Shown: positions 50,441-58,515 of the stretch, piece after piece | Layout of the letters: every line of letters begins with the position of its first letter | Position numbering within the stretch: the first letter of the stretch is position 1 | Assembly (NCBI GenBank): GCA_023898805.1 | Contig: CP060260.1 | Span: 186,001 to 250,000, forward strand | Direction: 5' to 3' | Length of the DNA: 64,000 nt | Source: Rhodospirillales bacterium | GTDB lineage: Bacteria; Pseudomonadota; Alphaproteobacteria; Micavibrionales; UBA1664 | Position numbers and translations under genes: made by a program | The notes under the pieces: generated by a model | Database searches by the model: none | The model's input: the letters and a program-made list of their open reading frames with translations, nothing else | Told to the model about the DNA's origin: nothing

Positions 50441-51665
50441 GGGTTTCGACTTTCTAGCGCATTTTAACACGCTTCTCAAAGACCTTGAAGCCGATGGGCG
50501 CTACCGCACCTTCCGCACGCTTGAACGCCCGGTCGGACACTTTCCCGCGGGCCGCATCACCCACCCGGACGGAAAGACGCAAAACGTCACCATCTGGTGC
50601 TCGAACGATTATCTGGGCATGGGCCAGCACAAGGTCGTGCGCGACGCCATGAAGGACGCGATCGACCGCCACGGCGCGGGCGCGGGCGGCACCCGCAACA
50701 TCGCCGGCACAACGGCCGAGATCGTGGCGCTCGAATCCCTCCTCGCCCGCCACCATGGCAAGGAATCGGCGCTGGTTTTCACTTCCGGCTATACCGCGAA
50801 TGAAGGCGCGCTCGGCGTGATCGGACGCATGCTGCCCGACGCCGTGATCTTCTCCGACGCGCTCAACCACGCCTCGATGATTTCCGGGATGCGCATCGGC
50901 GGCTGCGAAAAACGCATTTTTCCGCATAACGACATGGACGCGCTGAAAAAGCTGCTGATGGCGGAAAAACCGGGCCGCCCGAAAATCATCGCGATCGAAA
51001 GCGTCTATTCGATGGAAGGCGACATCGCCCCCTTGCGCGAAATCGTCCGTCTGGCCAAAACCTATGGGGCGCTGACCTACCTTGACGAGGTCCATGCCGT
51101 CGGCATGTACGGGCCGCATGGCGCGGGCGTGGCCGAGGCGACAGGCGTGATGGACCTGATCGACGTGATCGAGGGCACGTTCGGCAAGGCTTACGGCGTC
51201 CACGGCGGCTACATCGCGGGCACCGCGCCGGTGGTCGATGCCGTGCGCTCCTTCGCATCCAGCTTCATTTTCACCACCGCCCTACCCCCGGCCGTACTGG
51301 CGGGCGCGGCGGCCTCGATCGAACATCTGCGCCGCTCGAACACCGAAAGGGAATCGCAGCGCCGCGCGGTTGCCCGCCTCAAGGCCCGACTTGCGGGCGT
51401 GGGCCTCCCCTATATGCAGGGTGAAAGCCATATCGTTCCGCTGGTCGTGGGCGACGCGCATTGCTGCAAGGCGGTGACCGATCTGTTGCTGACCGACCAC
51501 GACATCTACGTCCAGCCGATCAATTATCCCACCGTACCCAAGGGCACGGAGCGCATGCGTCTGGTCGCCACCGCCTGCCACACCGACGCGCATGTCGACA
51601 CGCTGGTCGATGCGCTGGTCGAACTCTGGCGTCATCACGATATCCCCCTGCGCGCAAGCGCGTGA
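50439..51665 (+). CDS. hemA: 5-aminolevulinate synthase
   Basis: PLP enzyme that condenses glycine and succinyl-CoA to 5-aminolevulinate, the C4 (Shemin) route to haem used by alphaproteobacteria. It has 408 residues. Features are GRYRTFRTLERPVG, CSNDYLGMG, GAGAGGTRNIAGT, YLDEVHAVGMYGPHGAG and GTFGKAYGVHGGYI, whose Lys binds PLP (about 248). I start at MGFDFLAHF (50439), nine bases after GAGGA; an ATG at 50433 is possible. The stop codon lies within the first of three tandem repeats. Haem supply fits the abundance of cytochrome genes. Confidence 0.95.
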   Translation: MGFDFLAHFNTLLKDLEADGRYRTFRTLERPVGHFPAGRITHPDGKTQNVTIWCSNDYLGMGQHKVVRDAMKDAIDRHGAGAGGTRNIAGTTAEIVALESLLARHHGKESALVFTSGYTANEGALGVIGRMLPDAVIFSDALNHASMISGMRIGGCEKRIFPHNDMDALKKLLMAEKPGRPKIIAIESVYSMEGDIAPLREIVRLAKTYGALTYLDEVHAVGMYGPHGAGVAEATGVMDLIDVIEGTFGKAYGVHGGYIAGTAPVVDAVRSFASSFIFTTALPPAVLAGAAASIEHLRRSNTERESQRRAVARLKARLAGVGLPYMQGESHIVPLVVGDAHCCKAVTDLLLTDHDIYVQPINYPTVPKGTERMRLVATACHTDAHVDTLVDALVELWRHHDIPLRASA

Positions 51666-51721
51666 CAAACACCGCGCGCAAGCGCGTGACAAACACCGCG
51701 CGCAAGCGCGTGACAAACATC
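51650..51721 (+). repeat. Three tandem 24-bp repeats at the hemA 3' end
   Basis: Units at 51650-51673, 51674-51697 and 51698-51721; the third differs by one base. Each contains CGCGC-AA-GCGCG, a short inverted repeat. The first unit includes the last four codons and the stop of hemA. The repeats end 21 bases before the stop of the convergent homoserine dehydrogenase gene. Confidence 0.92.
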
Positions 51722-51741
51722 TTGCGCCATTACCTGAATAT

Positions 51742-52716
51742 TTAAATCTGCCGCGCCAGATCGACGATATCCGCCAGCACCGCCGATGCGGTCGGTCCTG
51801 CCCCGGCACCTGGCCCGATCAGGGTGCACACGCCCACCGGCTCGGCCATAATCGTCACCGCGTTCATCGCGCCTGCGATCGCGGCCAAAGGATGGTCCAG
51901 TGGCAATTCCATCATCGATACGGACAATTCCAGCCCCGCATCAATCCGTGCCGCGCGCCCGACCAGACGCAAGGTCCGGCCCGCCGCGCGCGCCTTCTCG
52001 AACGCCGCCGCATCCGCCGTGCGGATGCCGGACACGGAAATCATATCCGTAGTGACGCCCGCGTCGAACGCCAGCTTGGCCAGAATCGTCAGCTTGTGCG
52101 CGGCGTCCCATCCGTCGACGTCCAGCGTCGGGTCCGCCTCGGCATACCCCTTGGCCTGCGCTTCCGCCAGCACGTCGGCGAATGCACGCCCTGTGCGCTC
52201 CATCGTCGAAAGGATGTAATTGCACGTCCCGTTCAAAATGCCTTCGATCGCGGTGATGCGGTTGCCGGACAGCCCCTCGCGCAGCACCTTGATGACCGGG
52301 ATGCCTCCGCACACCGATGCCTCGAATTTCAACGGCAGGTTCGCGCGCACCGCCGCATCGAACAACTCGCCCCAGTGTGCGGCCAGCATCGCCTTGTTCG
52401 CGGTAACCAACGGCTTGCCCGCACCCAGCGTGGCGCGCGCCAGCGCCAGCGCCGCGCCCTCCGCCCCGCCCATCAGCTCGACCACCGCGTCCACATCTTC
52501 GCGCGCGGCCAGATCCACCGGCGCGTCCACCCACGCGACGCCCGAAAGGTCGATGCCGCGATCACGCGACCGATCGCGCGCGCACGCCGCCGACAATACG
52601 ACCGGGCGGCCTGCCTGCGCCGCAAGGGCGTTTCCATGTAAAAGGATTTCGCGCGCCACCGCCGCACCGACGGTGCCAAGCCCCGCAAGACCGATACGCA
52701 AAGGCGCGCGGTTCAT
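51742..52716 (-). CDS. hom: Homoserine dehydrogenase, short form without ACT domain
   Basis: NAD(P)H-dependent reduction of aspartate semialdehyde to homoserine, for threonine and methionine. The 324 residues include the Rossmann motif GLAGLGTVGAAVA (about 9-21), VTANKAMLA, FEASVCGGIPVIKVLREGLSG (split by loops), ILNGTCNYIL and GYAEADPTLDVDGWDAAHKL with the catalytic residues. The protein stops where the C-terminal ACT regulatory domain of the usual 430-residue enzyme would begin, so threonine feedback may be absent. It starts two bases after the upstream lipoprotein gene. Confidence 0.92.
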   Translation of the reverse strand: MNRAPLRIGLAGLGTVGAAVAREILLHGNALAAQAGRPVVLSAACARDRSRDRGIDLSGVAWVDAPVDLAAREDVDAVVELMGGAEGAALALARATLGAGKPLVTANKAMLAAHWGELFDAAVRANLPLKFEASVCGGIPVIKVLREGLSGNRITAIEGILNGTCNYILSTMERTGRAFADVLAEAQAKGYAEADPTLDVDGWDAAHKLTILAKLAFDAGVTTDMISVSGIRTADAAAFEKARAAGRTLRLVGRAARIDAGLELSVSMMELPLDHPLAAIAGAMNAVTIMAEPVGVCTLIGPGAGAGPTASAVLADIVDLARQI

Positions 52717-52717
52717 G

Positions 52718-53518
52718 TCAGTATCCGGTCAGGCCGGGGCCGGAGCGCCGCCCCGGCGTCATCGCCGAAGATGGGGGTGAAGACGGCACCGATACGGACG
52801 GCGTCGTGGTTGTCACGCTTGTCTGGATCGTCGTATCCGCAGGCCCGGCCATCACCGGCGCGGCCGGTTTCTGGTCCAGCACCGGCACGCCGGAATCGTC
52901 GCCGGTCAACATCGGCCCGCGCGGCCTGCCACCGTCGTTTCCTTGATCCGAGAACGGAGACGGCAACGGTGCCTGCACACTCGCGGGTGGCTGCATGGTC
53001 AGCGGTTCGGGCGCGGTCAGCGTCAAAGGACGGCGTACAACGCCGGGTTTGGGAGGACTTGCAAACGGGTCGGCCTCCCCGATATCGACATTCGGTACCG
53101 GCGGCAACGTCCCCGCCGATGCAAGCCCCATCGGCGTACCTACAGCCGGCGCCTCGGGCTTGTACTGGTCCTTCAGCGGCGGCACGGCATAATCGGGCAC
53201 GTAAGTGGGGGTATCCTCGCCCGGCAACGGATAGACCTTAACGCTGTCGTCGAACACCGTGTACCCGCCCGCCGTGGTATTATCCAGCACACCATGCGTG
53301 CGATCCACGGTCATCGGATTCTGCACCGGCCCGTCCAGCGGATACACCGTGACATCCGGGTCCGTCTGCACCATCGGCACTTGCGACATGCTGGTACCGG
53401 CGCTGCCGGTGATTTCCATCGGCGTTTCGGCCTTGGCGGGTTCGGGCGCCTGTTTTTGTTGTGCGGCACAAGCCGCCAGCATCAAAGGGCAGAGCGCAAG
53501 TAAGGCAATACGTTTCAT
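52718..53518 (-). CDS. Proline/threonine-rich putative lipoprotein
   Basis: A 266-residue exported protein with lipobox LMLAAC (Cys about 17). The mature part is low complexity and disordered-looking, rich in Pro, Thr, Val and Ser, with VTVYPLDGPVQNPM and VKVYPLPGEDTPTYVPDYAV as two similar phrases. It precedes homoserine dehydrogenase by two bases, likely one operon, and is divergent from phaC. No family recognised. Confidence 0.7.
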   Translation of the reverse strand: MKRIALLALCPLMLAACAAQQKQAPEPAKAETPMEITGSAGTSMSQVPMVQTDPDVTVYPLDGPVQNPMTVDRTHGVLDNTTAGGYTVFDDSVKVYPLPGEDTPTYVPDYAVPPLKDQYKPEAPAVGTPMGLASAGTLPPVPNVDIGEADPFASPPKPGVVRRPLTLTAPEPLTMQPPASVQAPLPSPFSDQGNDGGRPRGPMLTGDDSGVPVLDQKPAAPVMAGPADTTIQTSVTTTTPSVSVPSSPPSSAMTPGRRSGPGLTGY

Positions 53519-53586
53519 GCACGGATTCCGGATATCGATCTTTGCGCCAGCTTTGCGTAATTTCGCTAACATGGCAAGGACGGGAA

Positions 53587-53615
53587 TCGACAAAAACCCC
53601 CGTATCCCCTATAAA
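53587..53615 (+). promoter_or_regulatory. phaC promoter
   Basis: TCGACA (53587-53592), 17 bases, TATAAA (53610-53615). The start is predicted at 53622, next to the ATG at 53623; a leaderless message with no Shine-Dalgarno. Confidence 0.6.
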
Positions 53616-53622
53616 ATACGCC

Positions 53623-55434
53623 ATGCCCGCCCGCCGTAAACCTTCGGAAAATCCACCCGGAAACCCCTACGACCTCGATCGCCTTGCCCGCACATGGGCG
53701 GAAATGATGCGCCTTGGCGGCGACCTTGCGCGCACGCTGGCCGAAAAATCCGAAACCACCGACTGGGCGCGGATCGGCGCCGACCCGTTCAACCTGCACG
53801 GTGCATGGGTGGCGATGGTCGACCATATGCTCGCCCACCCCGATCAGATGACCGCGGCGCAATTCGACCTGTGGCGCAAATATATCGGTGTCTGGAATCA
53901 GGCCCTGACCCGGCTTTCGGGCGGCAATGCGCCCGACATCGTAGCGGCGGACCCCACCGACCGTCGCTTCAGGGCCGAGGCATGGCACCGCGACGCGATT
54001 TTTGCCTTCATCCGCCAGACCTATCTTTTGACCGCGCGGTGGATCATGGGACAGGTCGACGTCAACGCCGCCGCGCTGGAGCCGGAGGCCGCGCGCAAAC
54101 TGCAATTCTTTACCCGCAATTTCATCGACGCGCTCAGCCCCGCCAACTTCGCCTGGACCAACCCGGAAGTCGTGCGCGAAACGCTGGAATCCGGCGGCCA
54201 GAATCTGGTGCGTGGACTAAAAAATCTTGTCGACGACATGAAGCGCGGCGCGCTGCGCACGACCGACGAAAAAGCCTTTAAAGTCGGTGAAAATCTGGCC
54301 ACGACCAAGGGACAAGTTGTTTTCCGCAACCGGCTGATGGAATTGATCCAGTACGCACCGACGACCAAACAGGTTGCGAAAACCCCGCTGCTGATCGTTC
54401 CGCCTTGGATCAACAAATATTACATCCTCGATTTGCGCCCCGATAATTCCTTCGTCAAATGGGCGGTCGATCAGGGCCAGACCGTATTTATGGTGTCATG
54501 GGTCAACCCGGACCAAAGCCTTGGAAACCTTGGGTTCGATGATTATATGCTCGAAGGCATCCTCGCCGCGCTTGATGCCGTCGAATCCAGAACCGGCGAA
54601 AAGCAGACAAACGTCATCGGCTATTGCATCGGCGGCACGCTGCTGGCGATGACGCTTTCGTACCTCAAGAAAAAAAAGAAGGCTGGGCGCGTCGCCTCGG
54701 CCACGTTCTTCACCACCCTGCTGGATTTTGCCGATTCCGGCGACCTCAAACTTTTCGTCGACGAGGAACAGCTTCGCCTGCTGCGCGAACGGATGCACCG
54801 CCATGGCTTCCTTGACGCCGAAACGCTCAAGGCCACGTTCTCGCTTCTGCGCGCGAACGACATGATCTGGTCTTTCGTGGTCAACAACTACCTGATGGGG
54901 CGCGAACCGTTCCCCTTCGACCTTCTGTACTGGAATGCGGATTCCACCAACCTGCCCGCGCGGATGCACGAATACTACCTGCGCCATATGTATCTGCGCA
55001 ACGACCTGCGCACGCCAGGAAAACTTGAATTCGCGGGATCGAAAATCGACCTTGGGCGCATCGACACCCCGGCCTATTTTCTCTCCGCGCGCGAAGACCA
55101 CATCGCGCCGTGGAAAGCCACCTATGCGGGCACGCAACTGCTCGGCGGCCCGTCCACCTTCGTGCTTGCCGCATCGGGCCATATCGCGGGCGTGGTCAAC
55201 CACCCCGCCGCCAAAAAATATTGTTACTGGACCGGCCGGAACGCGACCGGAAACGCGACCACACCCGACGCCTATATCAAGGATGCAAAGCAGCACGAAG
55301 GTTCGTGGTGGCCGCACTGGCGCGCATGGCTGAAGCAATACGAAGGCCCGCCAGTAGCCGCGCGCGACCCGGCCAAAGGCAAGCCCAAACCCCTTTGCCC
55401 CGCCCCCGGCACCTATGTCCTGAAAAAGGCATAA
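53623..55434 (+). CDS. phaC: Class I poly(3-hydroxyalkanoate) synthase
   Basis: Polymerises 3-hydroxyacyl-CoA into PHA storage granules. It has 603 residues, typical for class I. The N-terminal region (DPFNLHGAWVAMVDHMLAHP) precedes the alpha/beta-hydrolase core with the lipase-like box VIGYCIGGTLLA (nucleophile Cys about 335). The catalytic Asp is in SAREDHIAPW (about 490) and the His in ASGHIAGVVNHP (about 520). PPWINKYYILDL is a further family block. The start at 53623 is set by the promoter. No phaA/phaB genes are in this window. Confidence 0.95.
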   Translation: MPARRKPSENPPGNPYDLDRLARTWAEMMRLGGDLARTLAEKSETTDWARIGADPFNLHGAWVAMVDHMLAHPDQMTAAQFDLWRKYIGVWNQALTRLSGGNAPDIVAADPTDRRFRAEAWHRDAIFAFIRQTYLLTARWIMGQVDVNAAALEPEAARKLQFFTRNFIDALSPANFAWTNPEVVRETLESGGQNLVRGLKNLVDDMKRGALRTTDEKAFKVGENLATTKGQVVFRNRLMELIQYAPTTKQVAKTPLLIVPPWINKYYILDLRPDNSFVKWAVDQGQTVFMVSWVNPDQSLGNLGFDDYMLEGILAALDAVESRTGEKQTNVIGYCIGGTLLAMTLSYLKKKKKAGRVASATFFTTLLDFADSGDLKLFVDEEQLRLLRERMHRHGFLDAETLKATFSLLRANDMIWSFVVNNYLMGREPFPFDLLYWNADSTNLPARMHEYYLRHMYLRNDLRTPGKLEFAGSKIDLGRIDTPAYFLSAREDHIAPWKATYAGTQLLGGPSTFVLAASGHIAGVVNHPAAKKYCYWTGRNATGNATTPDAYIKDAKQHEGSWWPHWRAWLKQYEGPPVAARDPAKGKPKPLCPAPGTYVLKKA

Positions 55435-55440
55435 CGCGTA

Positions 55441-56433
55441 TCAGGGCGTATAGGCCGCGGTGATGGCGCGATGAAGCATGGGCGCGACCTGCTGCAATGG
55501 ATTTATTCCGGTCGCGGCGGCATTAAAGGCCTGCACAGCCGCTGACCGCATTCGCGGAACTCTGCCGCGGTCCTTGATCCCGCGCGCCGCGTCATAAACC
55601 GGAAAAGCGTCATGCTGTGCCCACTCGATGCCGGCCAAGGTCGTCGCCATGATAACGGCAGGATTGGCCGAAGCCGAAGCCAGCCTGTTTTCGACCCTGA
55701 AATATTTTGATCGCAACGTATCAGCGCCCTGATGCGGAGATTGATACGCATCTGCTTGCATCAGGCTCGCACCAGAGTTCCCGTAGTAATTAAAACCAAA
55801 ATGTCTTGGCACCCACATCGACGCGTCAAAACGCTCATAATCCGCATCAGCCGGCGCATAGGCCGGAAATGACGCGATCTGGGCATCCAGCACGCCCGAA
55901 ACGGCAAGGCTTGCCACCTCAGGCATCGTGTCGTCCATTCCTCGCCTGAACAACGGCTTGTTATCGCGCGACCACAGGCTGAAAGAAACCTGAAGGGATG
56001 AAGGATTGCGATCCGTGAAGGGACGCGCGGAAAAATCCAGCCGGGATATGCCATATGCCTGCATCCTGCTTTCCAGCCAGCGTCTGGCCCGATTTACCGC
56101 ATGGACCGTTTGCAACGGCGCGGCAACGCCTGTCGCGAACTCGAATTGCCCGTTGAACACTGTCGTGTATTCATGTTTCAACACGCATGTTAATCCGACG
56201 GCATGCATATCCACGGCCGCATCATCAACATCCAGCACGTAGGATGAAGGGGAACCGTTTTTGGCAACCGGATAGAATTCCAGCTCGATACCCGTTTTGA
56301 CGATCAGCCCGTGACGCTGCAACAATCGTGCGCTGGCCGCCCTGATATAATCCATCGCGACGCGCTCGGCTTCCCGTTCGGCGATGGTACGGGGTGTTTC
56401 ATCCGGCAACGGCGGCGCAGCAATATCCAGCAT
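55441..56433 (-). CDS. Diverged glutamine-synthetase-like protein
   Basis: A 330-residue protein that follows the catalytic-domain order of glutamine synthetase but lacks the N-terminal beta-grasp domain. Matching blocks are GIELEFYPV (about 48-56, the E-x-E metal ligands), FNGQFEFATGVAAPLQTVHAV (as in GPGQxE), RPFTDRNPSSLQVSFSLW (where GS has GSGMHxHxSL) and RVENRLASASANPAVIMATTLAG (RIExRxxDxxANPYL). The His of GSGMHxH and the NR-type arginine loop are replaced, so normal glutamine synthesis is doubtful. It may use another substrate or be a pseudoenzyme. Confidence 0.6.
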   Translation of the reverse strand: MLDIAAPPLPDETPRTIAEREAERVAMDYIRAASARLLQRHGLIVKTGIELEFYPVAKNGSPSSYVLDVDDAAVDMHAVGLTCVLKHEYTTVFNGQFEFATGVAAPLQTVHAVNRARRWLESRMQAYGISRLDFSARPFTDRNPSSLQVSFSLWSRDNKPLFRRGMDDTMPEVASLAVSGVLDAQIASFPAYAPADADYERFDASMWVPRHFGFNYYGNSGASLMQADAYQSPHQGADTLRSKYFRVENRLASASANPAVIMATTLAGIEWAQHDAFPVYDAARGIKDRGRVPRMRSAAVQAFNAAATGINPLQQVAPMLHRAITAAYTP

Positions 56434-56440
56434 GGCGCGG

Positions 56441-56469
56441 ACAGTATCAGGAAAATAAAAATATGTAAA
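56441..56469 (-). promoter_or_regulatory. Promoter of the GS-like gene
   Basis: On the reverse strand, TTTACA (56469-56464), 17 bases, TACTGT (56446-56441). The start is predicted at 56434, adjacent to the ATG at 56433; leaderless arrangement. Confidence 0.5.
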
Positions 56470-56472
56470 ATA

Positions 56473-56994
56473 TTAAGCCGCCAGCCCCTGATGTGCCGCG
56501 GCCAGCCGCACGTAATGCGGCCCGGACCAATCCATCAGCGCATAATCCTCGTCGTTCAGGTCGCGCAGATATTTGGCGGGCCGCCCGGCCCAAAGCTGAC
56601 CCGTAGGCACCACCTTGCCCGGCGTCACCAAGGCGCCTGCCGCGACGAACCCGCGCGGCTCGACCTCCGCCCCGTCCATGACGCAGGCCTGCATTCCGAC
56701 ATACGCACCGTCGCCGATCCGGCAATCGTGCAGCAACGCCATATGCCCGACCGTCACATTGTCGCCGATATGCGTACCCTTGCCGCGCGTCGCGACATGG
56801 ATGACCGTGCCGTCCTGTATGTTGCTGCCGCGCCCGATGCGAATGACGTTGACATCACCGCGCACAACGCAGCCATACCAGATCGAACTGCCCGCGCCGA
56901 TCGAAACGTCGCCGATGACACACGCATTGACGGCCACGAACGCCGCATCGTCAACCGCAGGCATGATGTCGTTATAAGGCAGGATCAAAGACAT
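56473..56994 (-). CDS. Gamma carbonic anhydrase family protein
   Basis: A 173-residue left-handed beta-helix (LbH) protein with hexapeptide repeats such as ACVIGDVSIGAGSSIW and NVIRIGRGSNIQDGTV. The zinc-binding His positions are in TVIHVATRG and DNVTVGHMALLHDC (about 70-95). AGRPAKYLRDL is the family's C-terminal block. Members hydrate CO2 or act as scaffold proteins. The start MSLILPY (56994) matches family members; an ATG three codons upstream (57003) is possible. TTAAAT seven bases before 56994 may be a -10. Confidence 0.9.
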   Translation of the reverse strand: MSLILPYNDIMPAVDDAAFVAVNACVIGDVSIGAGSSIWYGCVVRGDVNVIRIGRGSNIQDGTVIHVATRGKGTHIGDNVTVGHMALLHDCRIGDGAYVGMQACVMDGAEVEPRGFVAAGALVTPGKVVPTGQLWAGRPAKYLRDLNDEDYALMDWSGPHYVRLAAAHQGLAA

Positions 56995-57044
56995 GCCCGA
57001 CATTTAACCACGAACGCGACACAAGCGAAAACCCCTTGCCGCGT

Positions 57045-57076
57045 AAAAAAAAACAGGGCGGCCAAAGCCGCCCTGT
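57045..57076 (-). terminator. Rho-independent terminator after rpsI
   Basis: On the reverse strand a perfect 10-bp GC-rich stem (57076-57067 with 57062-57053, loop of four) is followed by nine U residues (57053-57045). It lies about 80 bases after the rpsI stop, in the 160-base gap before the gamma carbonic anhydrase gene, which otherwise shows nothing. Confidence 0.9.
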
Positions 57077-57154
57077 CCAAATCTTTTTGCCGGCCCGACC
57101 GGAGGTTTCGGCAAACGAAACCGACCAGCCAGACCAAAGCCCGCCGGAACTGTC

Positions 57155-57703
57155 TTAGCGTTTCGCCCACTGTTTGGAGCGGCGGGCTTTGTGCAGGCCC
57201 ACTTTTTTCCGCTCGACGACGCGCGGGTCGCGGGTCAGGAACCCGGCCTTTTTCAGCGCAGCGCGGTAGTTTTCCGGGTCATAGGCGTTGAGCGCGCGGG
57301 AAATCCCGTGGCGCACGGCGCCCGCCTGCCCAGACAACCCACCGCCCGTGACGGTGCAGATGACGTCGAACTGGTTGACGCATTTACCGATCAGGAAGGG
57401 CTGGTTGATCACCAGACGATGCGTCTGCCGCGCGAAGTAATCATTCTGCGTCTTGCCGTTGATGGTGATCTGGCCGCGGCCGGGTTTGACCCAGACGCGT
57501 GCGACCGCGTCCTTGCGGCGGCCGGTGCCATAGCTGCGGCCCTGCGCATCGCGCTTGGGTTCGCGTTTCGGGGCCGGCGCGTTATTGTTCTGCGCCGCGG
57601 CGTCGGATGTGCCCTCGGCTTGAGCCGGAGCTTCGACGCCTTGTGCGACCTGCTTGATATCTTCAAGCGATTTCACGGATTTTTTGGTTTCGGTTTTGGC
57701 CAT
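57155..57703 (-). CDS. rpsI: 30S ribosomal protein S9
   Basis: Small-subunit protein contacting tRNA in the P site. The conserved core is YGTGRRKDAVARVWVKPG, GKTQNDYFARQ, TGGGLSGQAGAVRHGISRAL and the C-terminal VERKKVGLHKARRSKQWAKR reaching the tRNA. It has 182 residues, with an N-terminal extension of about 50 (Lys/Glu/Ala/Gln-rich) beyond the usual 130. It is coupled to rplM, 11 bases upstream. Confidence 0.96.
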   Translation of the reverse strand: MAKTETKKSVKSLEDIKQVAQGVEAPAQAEGTSDAAAQNNNAPAPKREPKRDAQGRSYGTGRRKDAVARVWVKPGRGQITINGKTQNDYFARQTHRLVINQPFLIGKCVNQFDVICTVTGGGLSGQAGAVRHGISRALNAYDPENYRAALKKAGFLTRDPRVVERKKVGLHKARRSKQWAKR

Positions 57704-57714
57704 GATCTAACTCC

Positions 57715-58179
57715 TCAGGCGCGCTTGTTCTTCGGGTTCATTGCGGCGACGTCCAGCGTCTTGGGCTGTTGCGCCTCGTGCGGGTGGCTCGGCCCGGCAT
57801 AGACGTGCAGTTTGCCCATCTGCTTGTCGGCCAGCGCGCTGTCCTTCGGCATCATGCGCTCAATCGCCTTGAGCAGCACGCGTTCCGGGTGCGCGCCTTC
57901 CAGAATCTGGCCTTGCGTACGGCCTTTGATGCCGCCCGGGTGGCCGGTGTGCCAGTAAAACACGCTCTGGTTTTTCTTGTCGCCGGTGATTTTCACCTTC
58001 TCGGCGTTCACGATCACGACGTTGTCGCCGGTATCGATATGCGGGGTGAAGGTCGCGCGGTGCTTGCCGCGCAGGATCTTGGCGACGATGCCGGCCAGTC
58101 GGCCCAGCACGACGCCGTCGGCATCGATCAGGTGCCACTGCGCCTTCACTTCGCCCGGCTTGGCGTTATAGGTTTTCAT
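57715..58179 (-). CDS. rplM: 50S ribosomal protein L13
   Basis: An early-assembling large-subunit protein; 154 residues. Motifs are KTYNAKPGEVKAQWHLIDAD, VLGRLAGIVAKILRGKHR, NVVIVNAEKVKITGDK, FYWHTGHPGGIKGRT and MLPKDS-like MMPKDSALADKQ. First gene of the rplM-rpsI operon, with the promoter listed just upstream and a leader of about 29 bases containing AAGG. Confidence 0.97.
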   Translation of the reverse strand: MKTYNAKPGEVKAQWHLIDADGVVLGRLAGIVAKILRGKHRATFTPHIDTGDNVVIVNAEKVKITGDKKNQSVFYWHTGHPGGIKGRTQGQILEGAHPERVLLKAIERMMPKDSALADKQMGKLHVYAGPSHPHEAQQPKTLDVAAMNPKNKRA

Positions 58180-58214
58180 GTCTTCTTACCTTGTTGGCGT
58201 TTGAATTGCGGCGT

Positions 58215-58243
58215 TTATGCCCTGCCACACCGCCCCAAGTCAA
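58215..58243 (-). promoter_or_regulatory. rplM-rpsI promoter
   Basis: On the reverse strand TTGACT (58243-58238), 17 bases, GCATAA (58220-58215), with a start near 58208 and a leader of about 29 bases to the rplM ATG. Confidence 0.55.
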
Positions 58244-58253
58244 CGCTTTTTTG

Positions 58254-58275
58254 ATGTGGTATCATTATACCACAT
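58254..58275. repeat. Inverted repeat upstream of the rplM promoter
   Basis: ATGTGGTAT-CATT-ATACCACAT: 9-bp perfect arms and a 4-base loop, ten bases upstream of the rplM -35 and 12 bases after the DUF6898 stop. No U-tract follows in either direction, so an operator is more likely than an intrinsic terminator. Confidence 0.6.
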
Positions 58276-58286
58276 ACTACAAACCC

Positions 58287-58493
58287 TCACGCGATCACCC
58301 TGTTCTTGCGCAAGACGTATTCCAGCCGTTTAAGCGCGTTGGCGCGCAATACCCCGGATGCCGCGGTTTTCGGCCCCTGCACGAATATCTCCGTCATGCT
58401 GGCCACGTCCATCGCCGTCACCCGCACATAGGCGCCGATGGGGATAAACTCGATGATGATCTCGCGCCCGTCCAGGGCATTGGATTGCGACAT
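58287..58493 (-). CDS. DUF6898 family small protein
   Basis: A 68-residue protein: MSQSNALDGREIIIEFIPIG, then AYVRVTAMDVASMTEIFVQGP and LRANALKRLEYVLRK. This is the pattern of a short alphaproteobacterial family (DUF6898) of unknown role. It is divergent from glutaryl-CoA dehydrogenase, with overlapping promoter regions (23 bases between starts). Confidence 0.75.
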   Translation of the reverse strand: MSQSNALDGREIIIEFIPIGAYVRVTAMDVASMTEIFVQGPKTAASGVLRANALKRLEYVLRKNRVIA

Positions 58494-58509
58494 GCGGACA
58501 TGATAGAAT
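58480..58509 (+). promoter_or_regulatory. gcdH promoter
   Basis: TTGGAT (58480-58485), 18 bases, TAGAAT (58504-58509). The predicted start is the A of the ATG at 58516, so the mRNA would be leaderless. The -35 lies inside the 5' end of the divergent DUF6898 gene. Confidence 0.55.
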
Positions 58510-58515
58510 AAACAC

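Noticed and set aside
51650..51721. The hemA 3' repeats as an intrinsic terminator
   Set aside because: The inverted repeats are only 5-bp stems and no U-tract follows.
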